Shown here: positions 38,422 to 46,575 of the stretch, one piece after another | Layout: each line of letters begins with the position of its first letter | Numbering within the stretch: position 1 is the first letter of the stretch | DNA from: Psychrobacter sp. 5A.1 | GTDB lineage: Bacteria > Pseudomonadota > Gammaproteobacteria > Pseudomonadales > Moraxellaceae | NCBI RefSeq assembly: GCF_030407455.1 | Contig: NZ_JASDDJ010000005.1 | Coordinates: 1 to 64,000 of the forward strand | Length of the DNA: 64,000 nt | Direction: 5' to 3' | The notes under the pieces: model-generated | Seen by the model: the letters and a program-made list of their open reading frames with translations, nothing else | The model's database searches: none | Told to the model about the DNA's origin: nothing | Program-made: the position numbers and the translations under genes

Positions 38422-40362
38422 TTAACCAATCGAGTGCCTGCTCGCGTCAATCGTTTTTTGACGGGCACGCTTGCCTTGACCAAACGCCTGAGTAATACGG
38501 TCAATTATAATAGCAACGATGACAATCGCCGTACCGGCTTGTAAGCCTTGACCGATATTAAGGGTTTGAATAGATTGTAAGACATCTTCGCCAAGGCCAG
38601 GCGCACCAATCATAGAAGCAAGCACTACCATGGACAGCGACATCATCACCGCTTGGTTGACGCCCGCCATGATACTAGGCAATGCTTGTGGTAACTTAAT
38701 CCAGATGAGCAGCTGCAAGTGTGTGCTACCAAATGAGCGCCCCGCTTCTACCATCTCATGATTGACTTGCGTAATTCCTAATGTCGTCAGACGAATCAAT
38801 GGCGGCAGTGCATAAATAATGGTGGCAAACAATGCAGGCACTTTACCAATCCCAAATAACATGAGCACTGGTATGAGATAGACAAAGCTTGGCATGGTCT
38901 GCATGACATCTAGTATCGGTGTCACAATCTTGCGGAGCAGCTTACTGCCAGCCATCGCAATGCCAATAGGAATACCAATCACCACTGTGACCAATACTGA
39001 TACGATGAGCAAGGCAAAAGTATCAATCAATGCGCCCCATAGTCCAAAGGCACCAATGAGGAACAACCCTGCACCACATGCCAGCGCAAACCAAACCTTG
39101 CGCACGCCAAACCAACCTAATACCGTGACAAACGCAATAATCAACCATGGTGGAATTACCGTTAATAGGCGCTCAATGGGTAGCAATAAATAGGTTAATG
39201 CCATCGTACTGATGCTGCGAAAGACGTCACCATAGTTTTGAACAACGCTTGCCAATGTATTATTAAGCGGTGTCTCCAGTGACCATGAGGGGAAGCTTGA
39301 TGCGAGGCCGAGCTGGTTATCACTGGCGGAGTTATTATTAACAGCCGTACTGTCGATAGCATCGCCTGTTAAGCTGATACCTAACTTCGCCGCGAGATTG
39401 GTAGCAGCCTCATCGGATAACCATTTTTGCCAAACGTTTGGGTTTTCACGCAAAAAAACCAATGCTTGCTCATCGCCACTACGTTTGCTTTCGCTCATTT
39501 CTAAGATAGCGCCATTGAGCTCATCAGAAGTGAATTGTATTTTTTTGAAGACATCCGCCAGCTCAGGATTAGACTCAATAAACGGCGTAGAGACTGCAAT
39601 ACCTAAAGGCGATACAGGGAATCCAGAGACACAATCCATAGCACCATCCGCTCGTAATAAATCCTGCCAACAGGCGTCGTTATGGGCAGGAAACGCTAAT
39701 GGCGCGAAATCATACTTTGCCATCAGGCCAGTAGGCTGCCAGTAGTAAAATAAGAGTGGCTTATGCTGCTCAAAGGCAGAAGAAATTACGGCATCAAGCG
39801 CAGCACCTGTACCAGGATGAGCATTGTTAAAGGTACTGTCTAGACCTGTGGTTTTTAGCAAACGGGTATTGAATATCTCACATGTCCAACCAGAGGGACA
39901 GTTCATAAAACGAGACTTGCTAGGGTCTTCAGGATCTTTAAACAGCTCAGCGTATTTGGGCAAATCCTGATAACTGCGTAGACCTGGATTTTCTTCTAAT
40001 ACATAGTCAGGAACATACCAACCTTGAGTTGCACCGCCCTTGAGCGTATCGCCAATGATTGCTACCTTATTCTGCTCAATGGCCTGCTCCATGATTGGTG
40101 AGCGGCCAACCCACTGCTCACCAATGACTTGGATATCATTTTGTGACAACGCCGTATCAAGCGCTGGGCCTGCTCCTGGTACCTCTTCAACAGTACAACC
40201 ATAACCCTCTTCAGCGATGTACTTGAGCACCCCTGAGGTGAACTGGCCACTCTCCCATGTCAGCGCGCCAATCTTAATCGGTGATTCGCAAACTGCTGAC
40301 GCCGATATCGGCAGTAACAGCGAGATCATACAGAGTAAACTTAACGCAATCCATTGGCGCAT
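38422..40362 (-). CDS. Fused substrate-binding protein and permease of betaine-type ABC transporter
   Basis: A 646-residue fusion. After a signal peptide (MRQWIALSLLCMISLLLPISASA) comes an OpuAC-type binding domain (about 25-330; CESPIKIGALTWESGQ, WYVPDYV, the FYYWQP segment). The permease follows (about 370-630) with ProW-type helices and the EAA loop EAGRSFGSTHLQLLIWIKLPQALP. ATG 40362 is chosen because an AGGA box is six bases upstream and the signal peptide starts here; an earlier start at 40392 adds ten residues. The ATPase gene follows. In the known Gram-positive OpuABC fusion, the permease precedes the binding domain, so this is the opposite order. Confidence 0.9.
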   Translation of the reverse strand: MRQWIALSLLCMISLLLPISASAVCESPIKIGALTWESGQFTSGVLKYIAEEGYGCTVEEVPGAGPALDTALSQNDIQVIGEQWVGRSPIMEQAIEQNKVAIIGDTLKGGATQGWYVPDYVLEENPGLRSYQDLPKYAELFKDPEDPSKSRFMNCPSGWTCEIFNTRLLKTTGLDSTFNNAHPGTGAALDAVISSAFEQHKPLLFYYWQPTGLMAKYDFAPLAFPAHNDACWQDLLRADGAMDCVSGFPVSPLGIAVSTPFIESNPELADVFKKIQFTSDELNGAILEMSESKRSGDEQALVFLRENPNVWQKWLSDEAATNLAAKLGISLTGDAIDSTAVNNNSASDNQLGLASSFPSWSLETPLNNTLASVVQNYGDVFRSISTMALTYLLLPIERLLTVIPPWLIIAFVTVLGWFGVRKVWFALACGAGLFLIGAFGLWGALIDTFALLIVSVLVTVVIGIPIGIAMAGSKLLRKIVTPILDVMQTMPSFVYLIPVLMLFGIGKVPALFATIIYALPPLIRLTTLGITQVNHEMVEAGRSFGSTHLQLLIWIKLPQALPSIMAGVNQAVMMSLSMVVLASMIGAPGLGEDVLQSIQTLNIGQGLQAGTAIVIVAIIIDRITQAFGQGKRARQKTIDASRHSIG

Positions 40363-40506
40363 GGGGTGTCCTATTGATAAGTGATGCGGCATTAAATCGA
40401 TGACTCGATACTACTGTCTAGACTTACTACAAAGTGTAGCGACTTATCAGACTGATGACAAATGCTTATTTTTCGGTTGGTCAGCACCATTGTTACGCTG
40501 CTAATA

Positions 40507-40536
40507 ATATTAAGAATAGTGATTAAACCTTATCAA
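40507..40536 (-). promoter_or_regulatory. Putative sigma-70 promoter for the betaine-type transporter
   Basis: On the minus strand, TTGATA and TAATAT are separated by 18 bases, about 145 bases upstream of the fused binding protein gene. Both hexamers are close to consensus. Confidence 0.5.
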
Positions 40537-40556
40537 ATGACTCATATTTTTGACAA

Positions 40557-40590
40557 AAAAATAGCACCTACTTAAGTAAATGCTATTTCT
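40557..40590 (-). terminator. Intrinsic terminator of aldehyde dehydrogenase gene
   Basis: On the minus strand, AAATAGCA / TGCTATTT stem with a 14-base loop and a seven-T tract. Confidence 0.7.
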
Positions 40591-40712
40591 TATCATATTG
40601 TCTGTTTAGCATATCAATGATACGAAATCGATATGGTCAAAACAGCTGCTTAAACACAGTAATATTGAAAGCATCGCTATTTCAAACTTGAATATGTCAC
40701 TACTTCAAAATA

Positions 40713-42197
40713 CTATTTTAAAAACAGTGCCATGGCCTTTTTGAATAAGCCGCCATAAGGTGGCAATAACAAATTCAGACCGTTGAGCTTCGATTGTACA
40801 AACACTGGTTTCATATGACTCAAACGCTCAAACCCTGCTTTGCCATGGTAAACACCCGTACCTGATTCACCGACACCGCCAAACGGCAAATCGTGCTGAG
40901 CCACATGTATCAAAACCTCATTGATACATAAGCCACCAGAAACCGTATGGTTACGTACGTTTTCTAGGCCATTATAGTTATCCCCAAAAACGTACAATGC
41001 CAATGGCCGTGGACGGGCATTCACAAAATGAATCGCATCGTCAAGCGTCTCATAATGCATCAATGGCAGTATCGGTGCAAAAATCTCATTTTGCATAACC
41101 GCACTATCAGGCGCAGGCTCACGGACGATTACTGGCGGCATGAGACGTGTTTCGACATTAGCATCAGCACTCGTAAGCGTGTATATCTCATCGCCTGACA
41201 GTGCATCTAGATAGCCCTTAACTCGTTTAAATTGGTCGCCATTGATGATGCGTGAGTAGTCTGGGTTATGTTCAATATTTGGATAGTGCTTTTCCATCCA
41301 TTCTTTTGCCAAACTGATGAACTGTTCATGATGCTGACGCTGAATCAACACATAGTCAGGGGCAATACAGGTTTGACCAGCATTTAATGTCTTGCCCATC
41401 ATCACGCGATTGACCACATTTTCTAAATTGGCATCATCTAATACAATCACAGGTGACTTACCACCCAGCTCAAGCGTGACTGGCGTTAAGTTAGGTGCCG
41501 CCGCTGCCATGACTTTTTTGCCCACTGCCGTTGAACCGGTATACAGCAGGTGATCAAATGGTAACGAGCTAAAGGCAGCAGCAATCTCAACCTCGCCCAG
41601 CACCACACAAACCATGTCTGGCGAAAAATAGCGCGCAACCGCATCCGCAAATGTTTGGGCAAATTGCGGCGCTGCTTCACTCATTTTAATCATCACCCTA
41701 TTACCCGCAGTCAATGCGTCAATCAATGGCCCGACTGCCAAAAAAAGCGGGTAATTCCAAGGCACCATGATGCCGACGACACCTAATGGCTGTGGCTGGA
41801 TTTCGTTGTGGGCAGGCATATACAATGCTGAAATAGAAGCACGTTGGGTTTTCATCCATTTTTTGCCATGTTTTTTGGCATAGCTGATACCCGTAAAGCT
41901 AGGAAACAGCTCGGCAAACTGCGTCTCCGACTCACTACGATACCCAAAGTCTGCATTAATCGCTTTGGCAAAACTTGCTTGATTATCACTGAGCATGATC
42001 TCAAGATTGTCTAGCTGCGTCTCACGAGTTGCCCAGCCATTGATTGGCTTCGTCCGGCTTAGTGCTTGCAAATGCGCAAATTGCGCACGCATCTCATCGA
42101 TAGTATGAGCAGTACTAAGTGCTGCAATCGCTCGTTGCGACACTGGATGGTTATCGGCTGACGTCTGCTCGTTGATATTTTGATGGTTATCTGTCAT
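40713..42197 (-). CDS. Coniferyl-aldehyde-dehydrogenase-like NAD(P)-dependent aldehyde dehydrogenase
   Basis: A 494-residue member of the aldehyde dehydrogenase superfamily in the class 3, coniferyl aldehyde dehydrogenase branch. The catalytic Cys is in NAGQTCIAPDYV, the general base Glu in TLELGGKSPVIV, the cofactor loop in YTGSTAVGKKVM. The C-terminal helix (LLPPYGGLFKKAMALFLK) is long and hydrophobic, as in membrane-associated fatty aldehyde dehydrogenases. Annotation as coniferyl aldehyde dehydrogenase is homology-based; in this organism a medium or long-chain aldehyde may be the true substrate. Confidence 0.88.
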   Translation of the reverse strand: MTDNHQNINEQTSADNHPVSQRAIAALSTAHTIDEMRAQFAHLQALSRTKPINGWATRETQLDNLEIMLSDNQASFAKAINADFGYRSESETQFAELFPSFTGISYAKKHGKKWMKTQRASISALYMPAHNEIQPQPLGVVGIMVPWNYPLFLAVGPLIDALTAGNRVMIKMSEAAPQFAQTFADAVARYFSPDMVCVVLGEVEIAAAFSSLPFDHLLYTGSTAVGKKVMAAAAPNLTPVTLELGGKSPVIVLDDANLENVVNRVMMGKTLNAGQTCIAPDYVLIQRQHHEQFISLAKEWMEKHYPNIEHNPDYSRIINGDQFKRVKGYLDALSGDEIYTLTSADANVETRLMPPVIVREPAPDSAVMQNEIFAPILPLMHYETLDDAIHFVNARPRPLALYVFGDNYNGLENVRNHTVSGGLCINEVLIHVAQHDLPFGGVGESGTGVYHGKAGFERLSHMKPVFVQSKLNGLNLLLPPYGGLFKKAMALFLK

Positions 42198-42586
42198 TTA
42201 TCTTCCTTGTTATATTCGTTGGAGTCAATATACTACATTGGGTTAAAACTCTATATTTCTAGTCAAGAGACTGCTTCGATGACAACCTCTAAACGATAAA
42301 TAATCGTGAGCGTCCGTTCATGACACTTTAATGTAGCGCATCGCTTGTGCAATGAACAGCATCTTTGGTTGACTGCTGCGTTTGTACTCACAGCGCCCTT
42401 ACTCGCAAGGTAAAGCCATGATAAACACATTGTTTAATTGTCTTTTACTACCGTTTTTCTAACGGCTTTTACCTCACTGATAAACAGCATGATGGCATAT
42501 AATTTTGGGTGACAGTCACCAAAACTGCTACACTACATTTCAGCATTATTACCTTTAAACCTGACAAGAATAAGACAGATACCCTC
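42198..42586. other. Divergent region before lipB
   Basis: Promoter region for aldehyde dehydrogenase and for lipB. A TATAAT sequence at about 42498 may be the -10 element of lipB, but no good -35 was seen at correct spacing. The lipB frame is open upstream to 42509 without conserved sequence. Confidence 0.4.
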
Positions 42587-43420
42587 ATGCAAAATGACAC
42601 GCAACAGCTTAATGACACGCTTATCAGCAAATCTCTATCAGCGGCCGATTATGTTCCCACTCTCGATGCGATGCTTGCCCGTACGCTTGTGCGTATCGAT
42701 TTAAAAAAACAACAAGGACTGCGGACACCTGACGAGCTGTGGATTGTCGATCATAATGACGTCTATACGCTTGGACAAGCAGGCAAAGAAGAGCACATAT
42801 TACAGCGCACTGACACCCCAATTATCAAGACTGATCGCGGTGGTCAAGTCACATGGCACGGACACGGGCAACTGGTTGTTTATTGGTTATTCGACTTACA
42901 CAGCTTGGGCTGGAGTGTGCGCAACTTGGTCTCACATGCAGAACAAGCTATCGAAGATGTGATTAATGAGTGCTTACAAGATGCAGCGTTATCTAAGCCG
43001 ACTAATATCAGTGCTCATGCACGCCGTGATGCACCCGGTGTTTATTTATATGCAGATATGCCTGAACCAGATAGCAATACCAATACGCCAACCAACGACA
43101 CCTCTCTTGATGATAAAATCATGCTTGGGAAAATGGCCTCGTTGGGCTTTAAGATTAAGCATGGCTTTAGCTATCATGGTATTGCCGTTAATTTAAATTG
43201 TGACTTGTCCTCGTTCAATGCCATCAACCCTTGTGGCTATGCTGGCATGCAAATGTTGCGACTGTCTGACTTTATCAATATGCAAAAAGAGCCAGCGGCG
43301 CAAACCATTGAGCAAGTTGGCGATTCACTCAGCTATGAGACAGTGACTCAAAAACTTATCGATAATATTGCCAAGCGTCATGCTGGACTGATTGAGTTAC
43401 GAGCACTCGCGCCCAAATAA
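42587..43420 (+). CDS. lipB: Octanoyltransferase LipB
   Basis: Transfers octanoyl from acyl carrier protein to lipoyl domains, the first step of lipoate synthesis. From ATG 42587 the product is 277 residues. The RGGQVTWHGHGQLVVYWLFDL motif, the catalytic Lys in LGKMASLGFKI, and the catalytic Cys in NPCGYAGMQ are present. Between the GVYLYADM strand and LGKMASLG there is a Pro, Asn and Thr-rich insertion of about 20 residues not present in E. coli LipB (213 residues). An upstream start at 42509 would add non-conserved sequence. lipA is not next to it. Confidence 0.94.
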   Translation: MQNDTQQLNDTLISKSLSAADYVPTLDAMLARTLVRIDLKKQQGLRTPDELWIVDHNDVYTLGQAGKEEHILQRTDTPIIKTDRGGQVTWHGHGQLVVYWLFDLHSLGWSVRNLVSHAEQAIEDVINECLQDAALSKPTNISAHARRDAPGVYLYADMPEPDSNTNTPTNDTSLDDKIMLGKMASLGFKIKHGFSYHGIAVNLNCDLSSFNAINPCGYAGMQMLRLSDFINMQKEPAAQTIEQVGDSLSYETVTQKLIDNIAKRHAGLIELRALAPK

Positions 43421-43494
43421 ATGCTTTGAGTCCATTTTTGCATAATCTCTTGCGCCCTTAGACTTAAGCAATATGAGAAAATTTGTAGCAAACT

Positions 43495-43503
43495 TGCTAT
43501 AAT
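43495..43503 (+). promoter_or_regulatory. Extended -10 promoter of ppa
   Basis: TTGCTATAAT lies about 100 bases before the ppa ATG: a consensus TATAAT preceded by TGC, the extended -10 form. Confidence 0.6.
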
Positions 43504-43603
43504 CGCTGTCGGTACAATTGGTGCAGCGATGATATGACAATATTGCAGCCCAACCCTTATATATTATTCGAATATTTAAAACAAAATAGAACTGGAGCAT
43601 TTT

Positions 43604-44134
43604 ATGGCTGATTTTAATAAAATTCTAGACGCAGGCGACGTAGATGGCGGCATCATCAACGTAGTAGTAGAAATTCCAGCTGGTAGCAGCCACAAAATCG
43701 AATGGAATCGCGAACTAGCCGTATTTGAGCTTGATCGTATTGATCCACAGATTTTTGCCAAACCTTGCAACTATGGCTTTATCCCACAAACGCTTGATGA
43801 AGATGGCGATGAGTTAGATGTATTATTGCTTACTGAGCAACCATTACCGACAGGCATTTTCTTAAAAGCCAAAGTAATCGGTGTCATGAAGTTCGTCGAT
43901 GATGGCGAAGTAGATGACAAAATCGTTGTCGTCCCTGCTGACGACCGTGACACAGGCAATGCTTACAACAGCTTAGAAGATCTACCAAAGCAGCTAATCA
44001 ACCAATTAGAGTTCCATTTCAGCCATTATAAAGACCTGAAAAAACCAGGTACTACGGTTGTTGAATCTTGGGGTGATGTTGCAGAAGCCAAAGAAGTCAT
44101 CAAAGAGTCTATCCAACGTTGGAAAGATTTATAA
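43604..44134 (+). CDS. ppa: Inorganic pyrophosphatase
   Basis: Soluble family I pyrophosphatase that hydrolyses pyrophosphate and drives biosynthesis forward. 176 residues, typical of bacterial hexamers. The metal-binding signature DEDGDELDVLLL and the KPCNYGFIPQTL segment with active-site Lys and Tyr are intact, with HYKDLKKPGT near the C terminus. The ATG has a GGAG box. An extended -10 promoter lies upstream and a terminator follows. Confidence 0.97.
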   Translation: MADFNKILDAGDVDGGIINVVVEIPAGSSHKIEWNRELAVFELDRIDPQIFAKPCNYGFIPQTLDEDGDELDVLLLTEQPLPTGIFLKAKVIGVMKFVDDGEVDDKIVVVPADDRDTGNAYNSLEDLPKQLINQLEFHFSHYKDLKKPGTTVVESWGDVAEAKEVIKESIQRWKDL

Positions 44135-44174
44135 TTTATCGAAGATTGGCAGAAATGCTGATAAAGATAGATAG

Positions 44175-44214
44175 TAAAATACCGCAGTCATTAAGGTGAT
44201 TGCGGTATTTTTTT
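44175..44214 (+). terminator. Intrinsic terminator of ppa
   Basis: Stem AAATACCGCA / TGCGGTATTT with a short loop, followed by seven Ts. Confidence 0.88.
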
Positions 44215-44216
44215 GC

Positions 44217-44247
44217 TTGAACATTGCTTATCTAACATGGTTATAAT
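44217..44247 (+). promoter_or_regulatory. Putative promoter of the tail-anchored hypothetical gene
   Basis: TTGAAC and TATAAT are separated by 19 bases, starting right after the ppa terminator and about 47 bases before the ATG at 44294. Spacing is two longer than optimal. Confidence 0.4.
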
Positions 44248-44293
44248 GAGCCATATTACTCATTCACACTCATACGCCGCAATAAGGACAGTC

Positions 44294-44761
44294 ATGTTTA
44301 ACCCCGACCCCAGCGCAAAGCCGGTCAATACAAAGTTGCCAAGAGATGTCATGATGATGATCGAAAAAAACAACTTGGTAATGGCCATCAAAACCTTGGC
44401 GGCAGACGAAAATATCAGTATGAATGACGCCAAGGATAGGATTGATGCTTATGAGACACAGCTAAAGGTAAAGCAGCAGCAGAAGCTCAATACTATCGCC
44501 AACAAGCAAGGTATTCCGAATCAGGCTATTAGTTTTGATAGAGAACCAGAAACGGAAGATAAATCTGATAAATTGGTCAAAAATCGTCTCAAAGCCAATA
44601 AGACAGGTAAATCGTTTAAGAACCTACAGGATGGTGTAGAGAGTCAGCTTGATGACTTGGGATATAAAAAACCACTACTGCCTTATTGGATGAAACGGTT
44701 GCTGGTTATCGCTGTCGTTGTGGCAGGGTTATTTTGGATACTGTGGCAAGTATTTGGTTAA
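44294..44761 (+). CDS. Hypothetical tail-anchored protein
   Basis: A 155-residue protein from ATG 44294, chosen for its AAGGA box at good spacing; the frame is open back to 44213 but the extra sequence overlaps the promoter. The soluble part is charged and helical: a short domain (LPRDVMMMIEKNNLVMAIKTLAADENISMNDAKDRIDAYE) followed by a Lys/Gln-rich coiled segment. It ends with one transmembrane helix (LLVIAVVVAGLFWILWQVFG), so it is probably tail-anchored in the inner membrane. I do not recognise a family. Confidence 0.65.
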   Translation: MFNPDPSAKPVNTKLPRDVMMMIEKNNLVMAIKTLAADENISMNDAKDRIDAYETQLKVKQQQKLNTIANKQGIPNQAISFDREPETEDKSDKLVKNRLKANKTGKSFKNLQDGVESQLDDLGYKKPLLPYWMKRLLVIAVVVAGLFWILWQVFG

Positions 44762-44847
44762 AATTTTGTACCGAGTAATCATAGCTAATTTAAGTGGTTC
44801 CATTATATCGGTCTATTTTGAGTGGTTCATTAGCTCAAATAGAGGTC

Positions 44848-44989
44848 TTATTTAGCGGTTCTACTAGGGTATACCAATAAAAGCAATTGTATTAGACAGG
44901 CAAACATGCCTAGAATAAACAATCCTATGAAAGCTAAAATAGCTCTTTAAATTACTTATAAACTTAACCCATATACACGAAAAATGCAT
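44848..44989 (-). pseudogene. Possible frameshifted small membrane protein gene
   Basis: On the minus strand a GGAGG box five bases before ATG 44989 opens a 41-codon frame. In the next frame, the same stretch encodes a strongly hydrophobic helix (AILAFIGLFILGMFACLIQ) that runs to a stop at 44848. Joining the two at about 44945 with a single frameshift would give a 46-residue membrane protein. It is the last item of the minus-strand cassette series. It could also be a chance frame. Confidence 0.33.
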
Positions 44990-45064
44990 AAAAACCTCCA
45001 GCGATTTGAAGTATGCCTAAGTGCTTATAATCCACTAACTGGAGAATAAGCAATGACTACTCAA

Positions 45065-45370
45065 TCAGTCTGAAAAATATTCAATTTTTATGTCATTCTC
45101 ACTATAATCTATATGGCAAGTAAGCTTCCCCATTGTCCTTTTATCATAAATCGTTAATTTCTGATCTTTATTATTAACACTAAGTGAAAAACCTTTCTTC
45201 TCTGCAAGAAATTTTATGTTCTCAATATTTTCTGCTTTCGCATTGATTGATAACTCATGACAGAGATTCTCAATATCTTTAGAGTGAAAAATAAATGGGA
45301 AAATAGTGAAATTGCCGATTAATAGAAAAGATCCTAAGACTAATGCAATATTGATTAACTCATTTTTCAA
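45065..45370 (-). CDS. Hypothetical membrane-anchored protein, candidate immunity protein
   Basis: A 101-residue protein starting at TTG 45370 (MKNELINIALVLGSFLLIGNF), with one N-terminal transmembrane helix and a small alpha/beta domain containing two Cys (ENLCHELS and KLTCHIDY). It is AT-rich compared with neighbours. The start is one base after the stop of an upstream remnant frame (45372-45530), which suggests the two were once a coupled pair. No family recognised; the immunity role is inferred from context only. Confidence 0.6.
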   Translation of the reverse strand: MKNELINIALVLGSFLLIGNFTIFPFIFHSKDIENLCHELSINAKAENIENIKFLAEKKGFSLSVNNKDQKLTIYDKRTMGKLTCHIDYSENDIKIEYFSD

Positions 45371-45371
45371 A

Positions 45372-45530
45372 TTAATTTTCCCTTATTCCATAAACAGCGT
45401 CAACCTCATCAATTGAGGGAGGGCTGCCTTTGTAATTAGAGGTGTTAGAACCTGTTACAGCTTCAATTACATTTCCCAAACCATTATGTGCCGCCTTATA
45501 CATACTATAACCAGGTGATAAAAGATAATT
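45372..45530 (-). pseudogene. 3' remnant of a larger gene, possibly a toxin tip
   Basis: Open frame of 52 codons ending TAA one base before the next gene and starting at an in-frame stop, with no start signals. The encoded peptide (LLSPGYSMYKAAHNGLG, then SPPSIDEVDAVYGIREN) reads like real protein and not like a shadow of another frame. It appears to be the C-terminal end of a lost larger protein. No family recognised. Confidence 0.45.
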
Positions 45531-45549
45531 TTAGCATCAAACAACAGCA

Positions 45550-46152
45550 TCAAGAGCATCTTTCTCTGTCTAAACTAACAGATGCTACTGGGTTTCCATC
45601 TAATCCATTAAATATTAAGTCAACGATAACGTTATTAGCCATTTTGTAGTTAGAAATATAAAAACTATAGCAAAGTTTTTTAATAGAAGAATCGCTCTTA
45701 AGAATGTCCCTATAATATTCAATATTTTCTTCATCAAAACTTCGATCTAATTTATAATAAACAGTCTGATTGTAAGGTTCAATGTTCATATGTATTATTT
45801 CGCCATCAGGAATTTTGAACGGAAGGCGTTTTTTTAATTCACTATTTATTTTTTTAAGATGTGCTTCCAAACTAGGTAAGTCTGTATAACGATAGTTAGA
45901 ATCTACCAATTTAAGATTCATTAACTCTTGATCCATTTCGTCAGATGCTTCTAAGGAGCTAGTAGTCTCTTCTATTCCGCTATTGTCCAAAGGGTTGTTC
46001 TCATATACCACCTTCTCTTTAGAATAAAGTTCATGCTCACTGCTAGACAATTTTTTTTCTTGCGCGATACGGATGTAATCAATAGCTGCTAACGCACAAC
46101 CCAAACTAATAAATAATACAATGACTGCAATTAAACCTTTCTTAAAAGACAT
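45550..46152 (-). CDS. Hypothetical membrane-anchored protein, candidate immunity protein
   Basis: A 200-residue protein from ATG 46152, selected because a GAGAGA box precedes it; the frame is open to 46197 but that part overlaps a remnant. It opens MSFKKGLIAVIVLFISLGCALAAIDYI, a signal anchor or signal peptide with a Cys. A Glu/Ser-rich stretch follows, then an alpha/beta domain with LKKINSELKKRLPFKIPDGE and VYYKLDRSFDEENIEYYRDIL. Two Cys occur near the end. It starts four bases after the stop of a remnant frame. No family recognised. Confidence 0.6.
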   Translation of the reverse strand: MSFKKGLIAVIVLFISLGCALAAIDYIRIAQEKKLSSSEHELYSKEKVVYENNPLDNSGIEETTSSLEASDEMDQELMNLKLVDSNYRYTDLPSLEAHLKKINSELKKRLPFKIPDGEIIHMNIEPYNQTVYYKLDRSFDEENIEYYRDILKSDSSIKKLCYSFYISNYKMANNVIVDLIFNGLDGNPVASVSLDRERCS

Positions 46153-46156
46153 ATTT

Positions 46157-46265
46157 TTATCTCTCATAACTGTCTGTAATAGAATTTTTAGTGTCATCTT
46201 TTGACATTACACCACCTAAACTTAGTATAAGCTCTTTCATTAACTCTCTGTCAGTTTGTCTATAG
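46157..46265 (-). pseudogene. 3' remnant of a larger gene ahead of the 200-residue protein
   Basis: Open frame ending TAA at 46157-46159, four bases before the next ATG. The peptide (YRQTDRELMKELILSLGG then SKDDTKNSITDSYER) has a plausible amphipathic helix and no start. Its 5' side merges with the end of a transposase fragment, so the parent gene was probably cut by that insertion. Confidence 0.42.
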
Positions 46266-46439
46266 TCAATCCACTTTAAAGTTGTAACAACAGACATTGC
46301 TAAATAAGCGAGTTAGGTCATGTTCTAACCACCCTTGTCTTAATTTTTTTACCTCTGCCCATTTTTTCTCAATAGGATTTAGATCCGGACTATAAGGTGG
46401 CAACCACAACACTCGGTGACCATAACGATTCAATAGCTT
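46266..46439 (-). pseudogene. IS630-family transposase C-terminal fragment
   Basis: 57 codons encoding KLLNRYGHRVLWLPPYSPDL, then NPIEKKWAEVKKLRQGW, the last catalytic block (DDE, with Glu in NPIEKKW) of IS630/Tc1-type transposases, running to its own stop. The rest of the element is gone. It begins in the middle of the lipoprotein-like gene's frame. Confidence 0.85.
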
Positions 46440-46575
46440 TCAGAGCATCAGCTGTAGGCTCTGCACTGTATAGATAATCCAAACTGAATGGTTGTTTTAC
46501 TTCACTGCTACAAGCTGCTGCTAAGCAAAAAAATAAAAATGGTATAAGTGATCTAATTACCAAAATTTCCTCCAT
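46440..46575 (-). pseudogene. Truncated exported protein, candidate immunity lipoprotein
   Basis: From ATG 46575 the frame gives a signal peptide (MEEILVIRSLIPFLFFCLAAACSS, with a possible lipidated Cys) and about 25 mature residues before it runs into the transposase fragment near 46440; the frame then stops at 46390. The gene start overlaps the stop of the upstream metalloprotease-like remnant by about 20 bases. Probably an immunity or accessory gene cut by an insertion. Confidence 0.5.

Larger units (their letters stand above)
40363..40712. other. Region between transporter operon and aldehyde dehydrogenase
   Basis: Holds a minus-strand promoter (40507-40536) for the transporter and a terminator (40557-40590) for the aldehyde dehydrogenase gene. 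Nothing else is seen. Confidence 0.55.

Noticed and set aside
45053-45073. Possible start of a plus-strand gene (GGAG box, ATG and six codons) ending at a stop
   Set aside because: Resembles the truncated start of an IS gene, but too short to identify.
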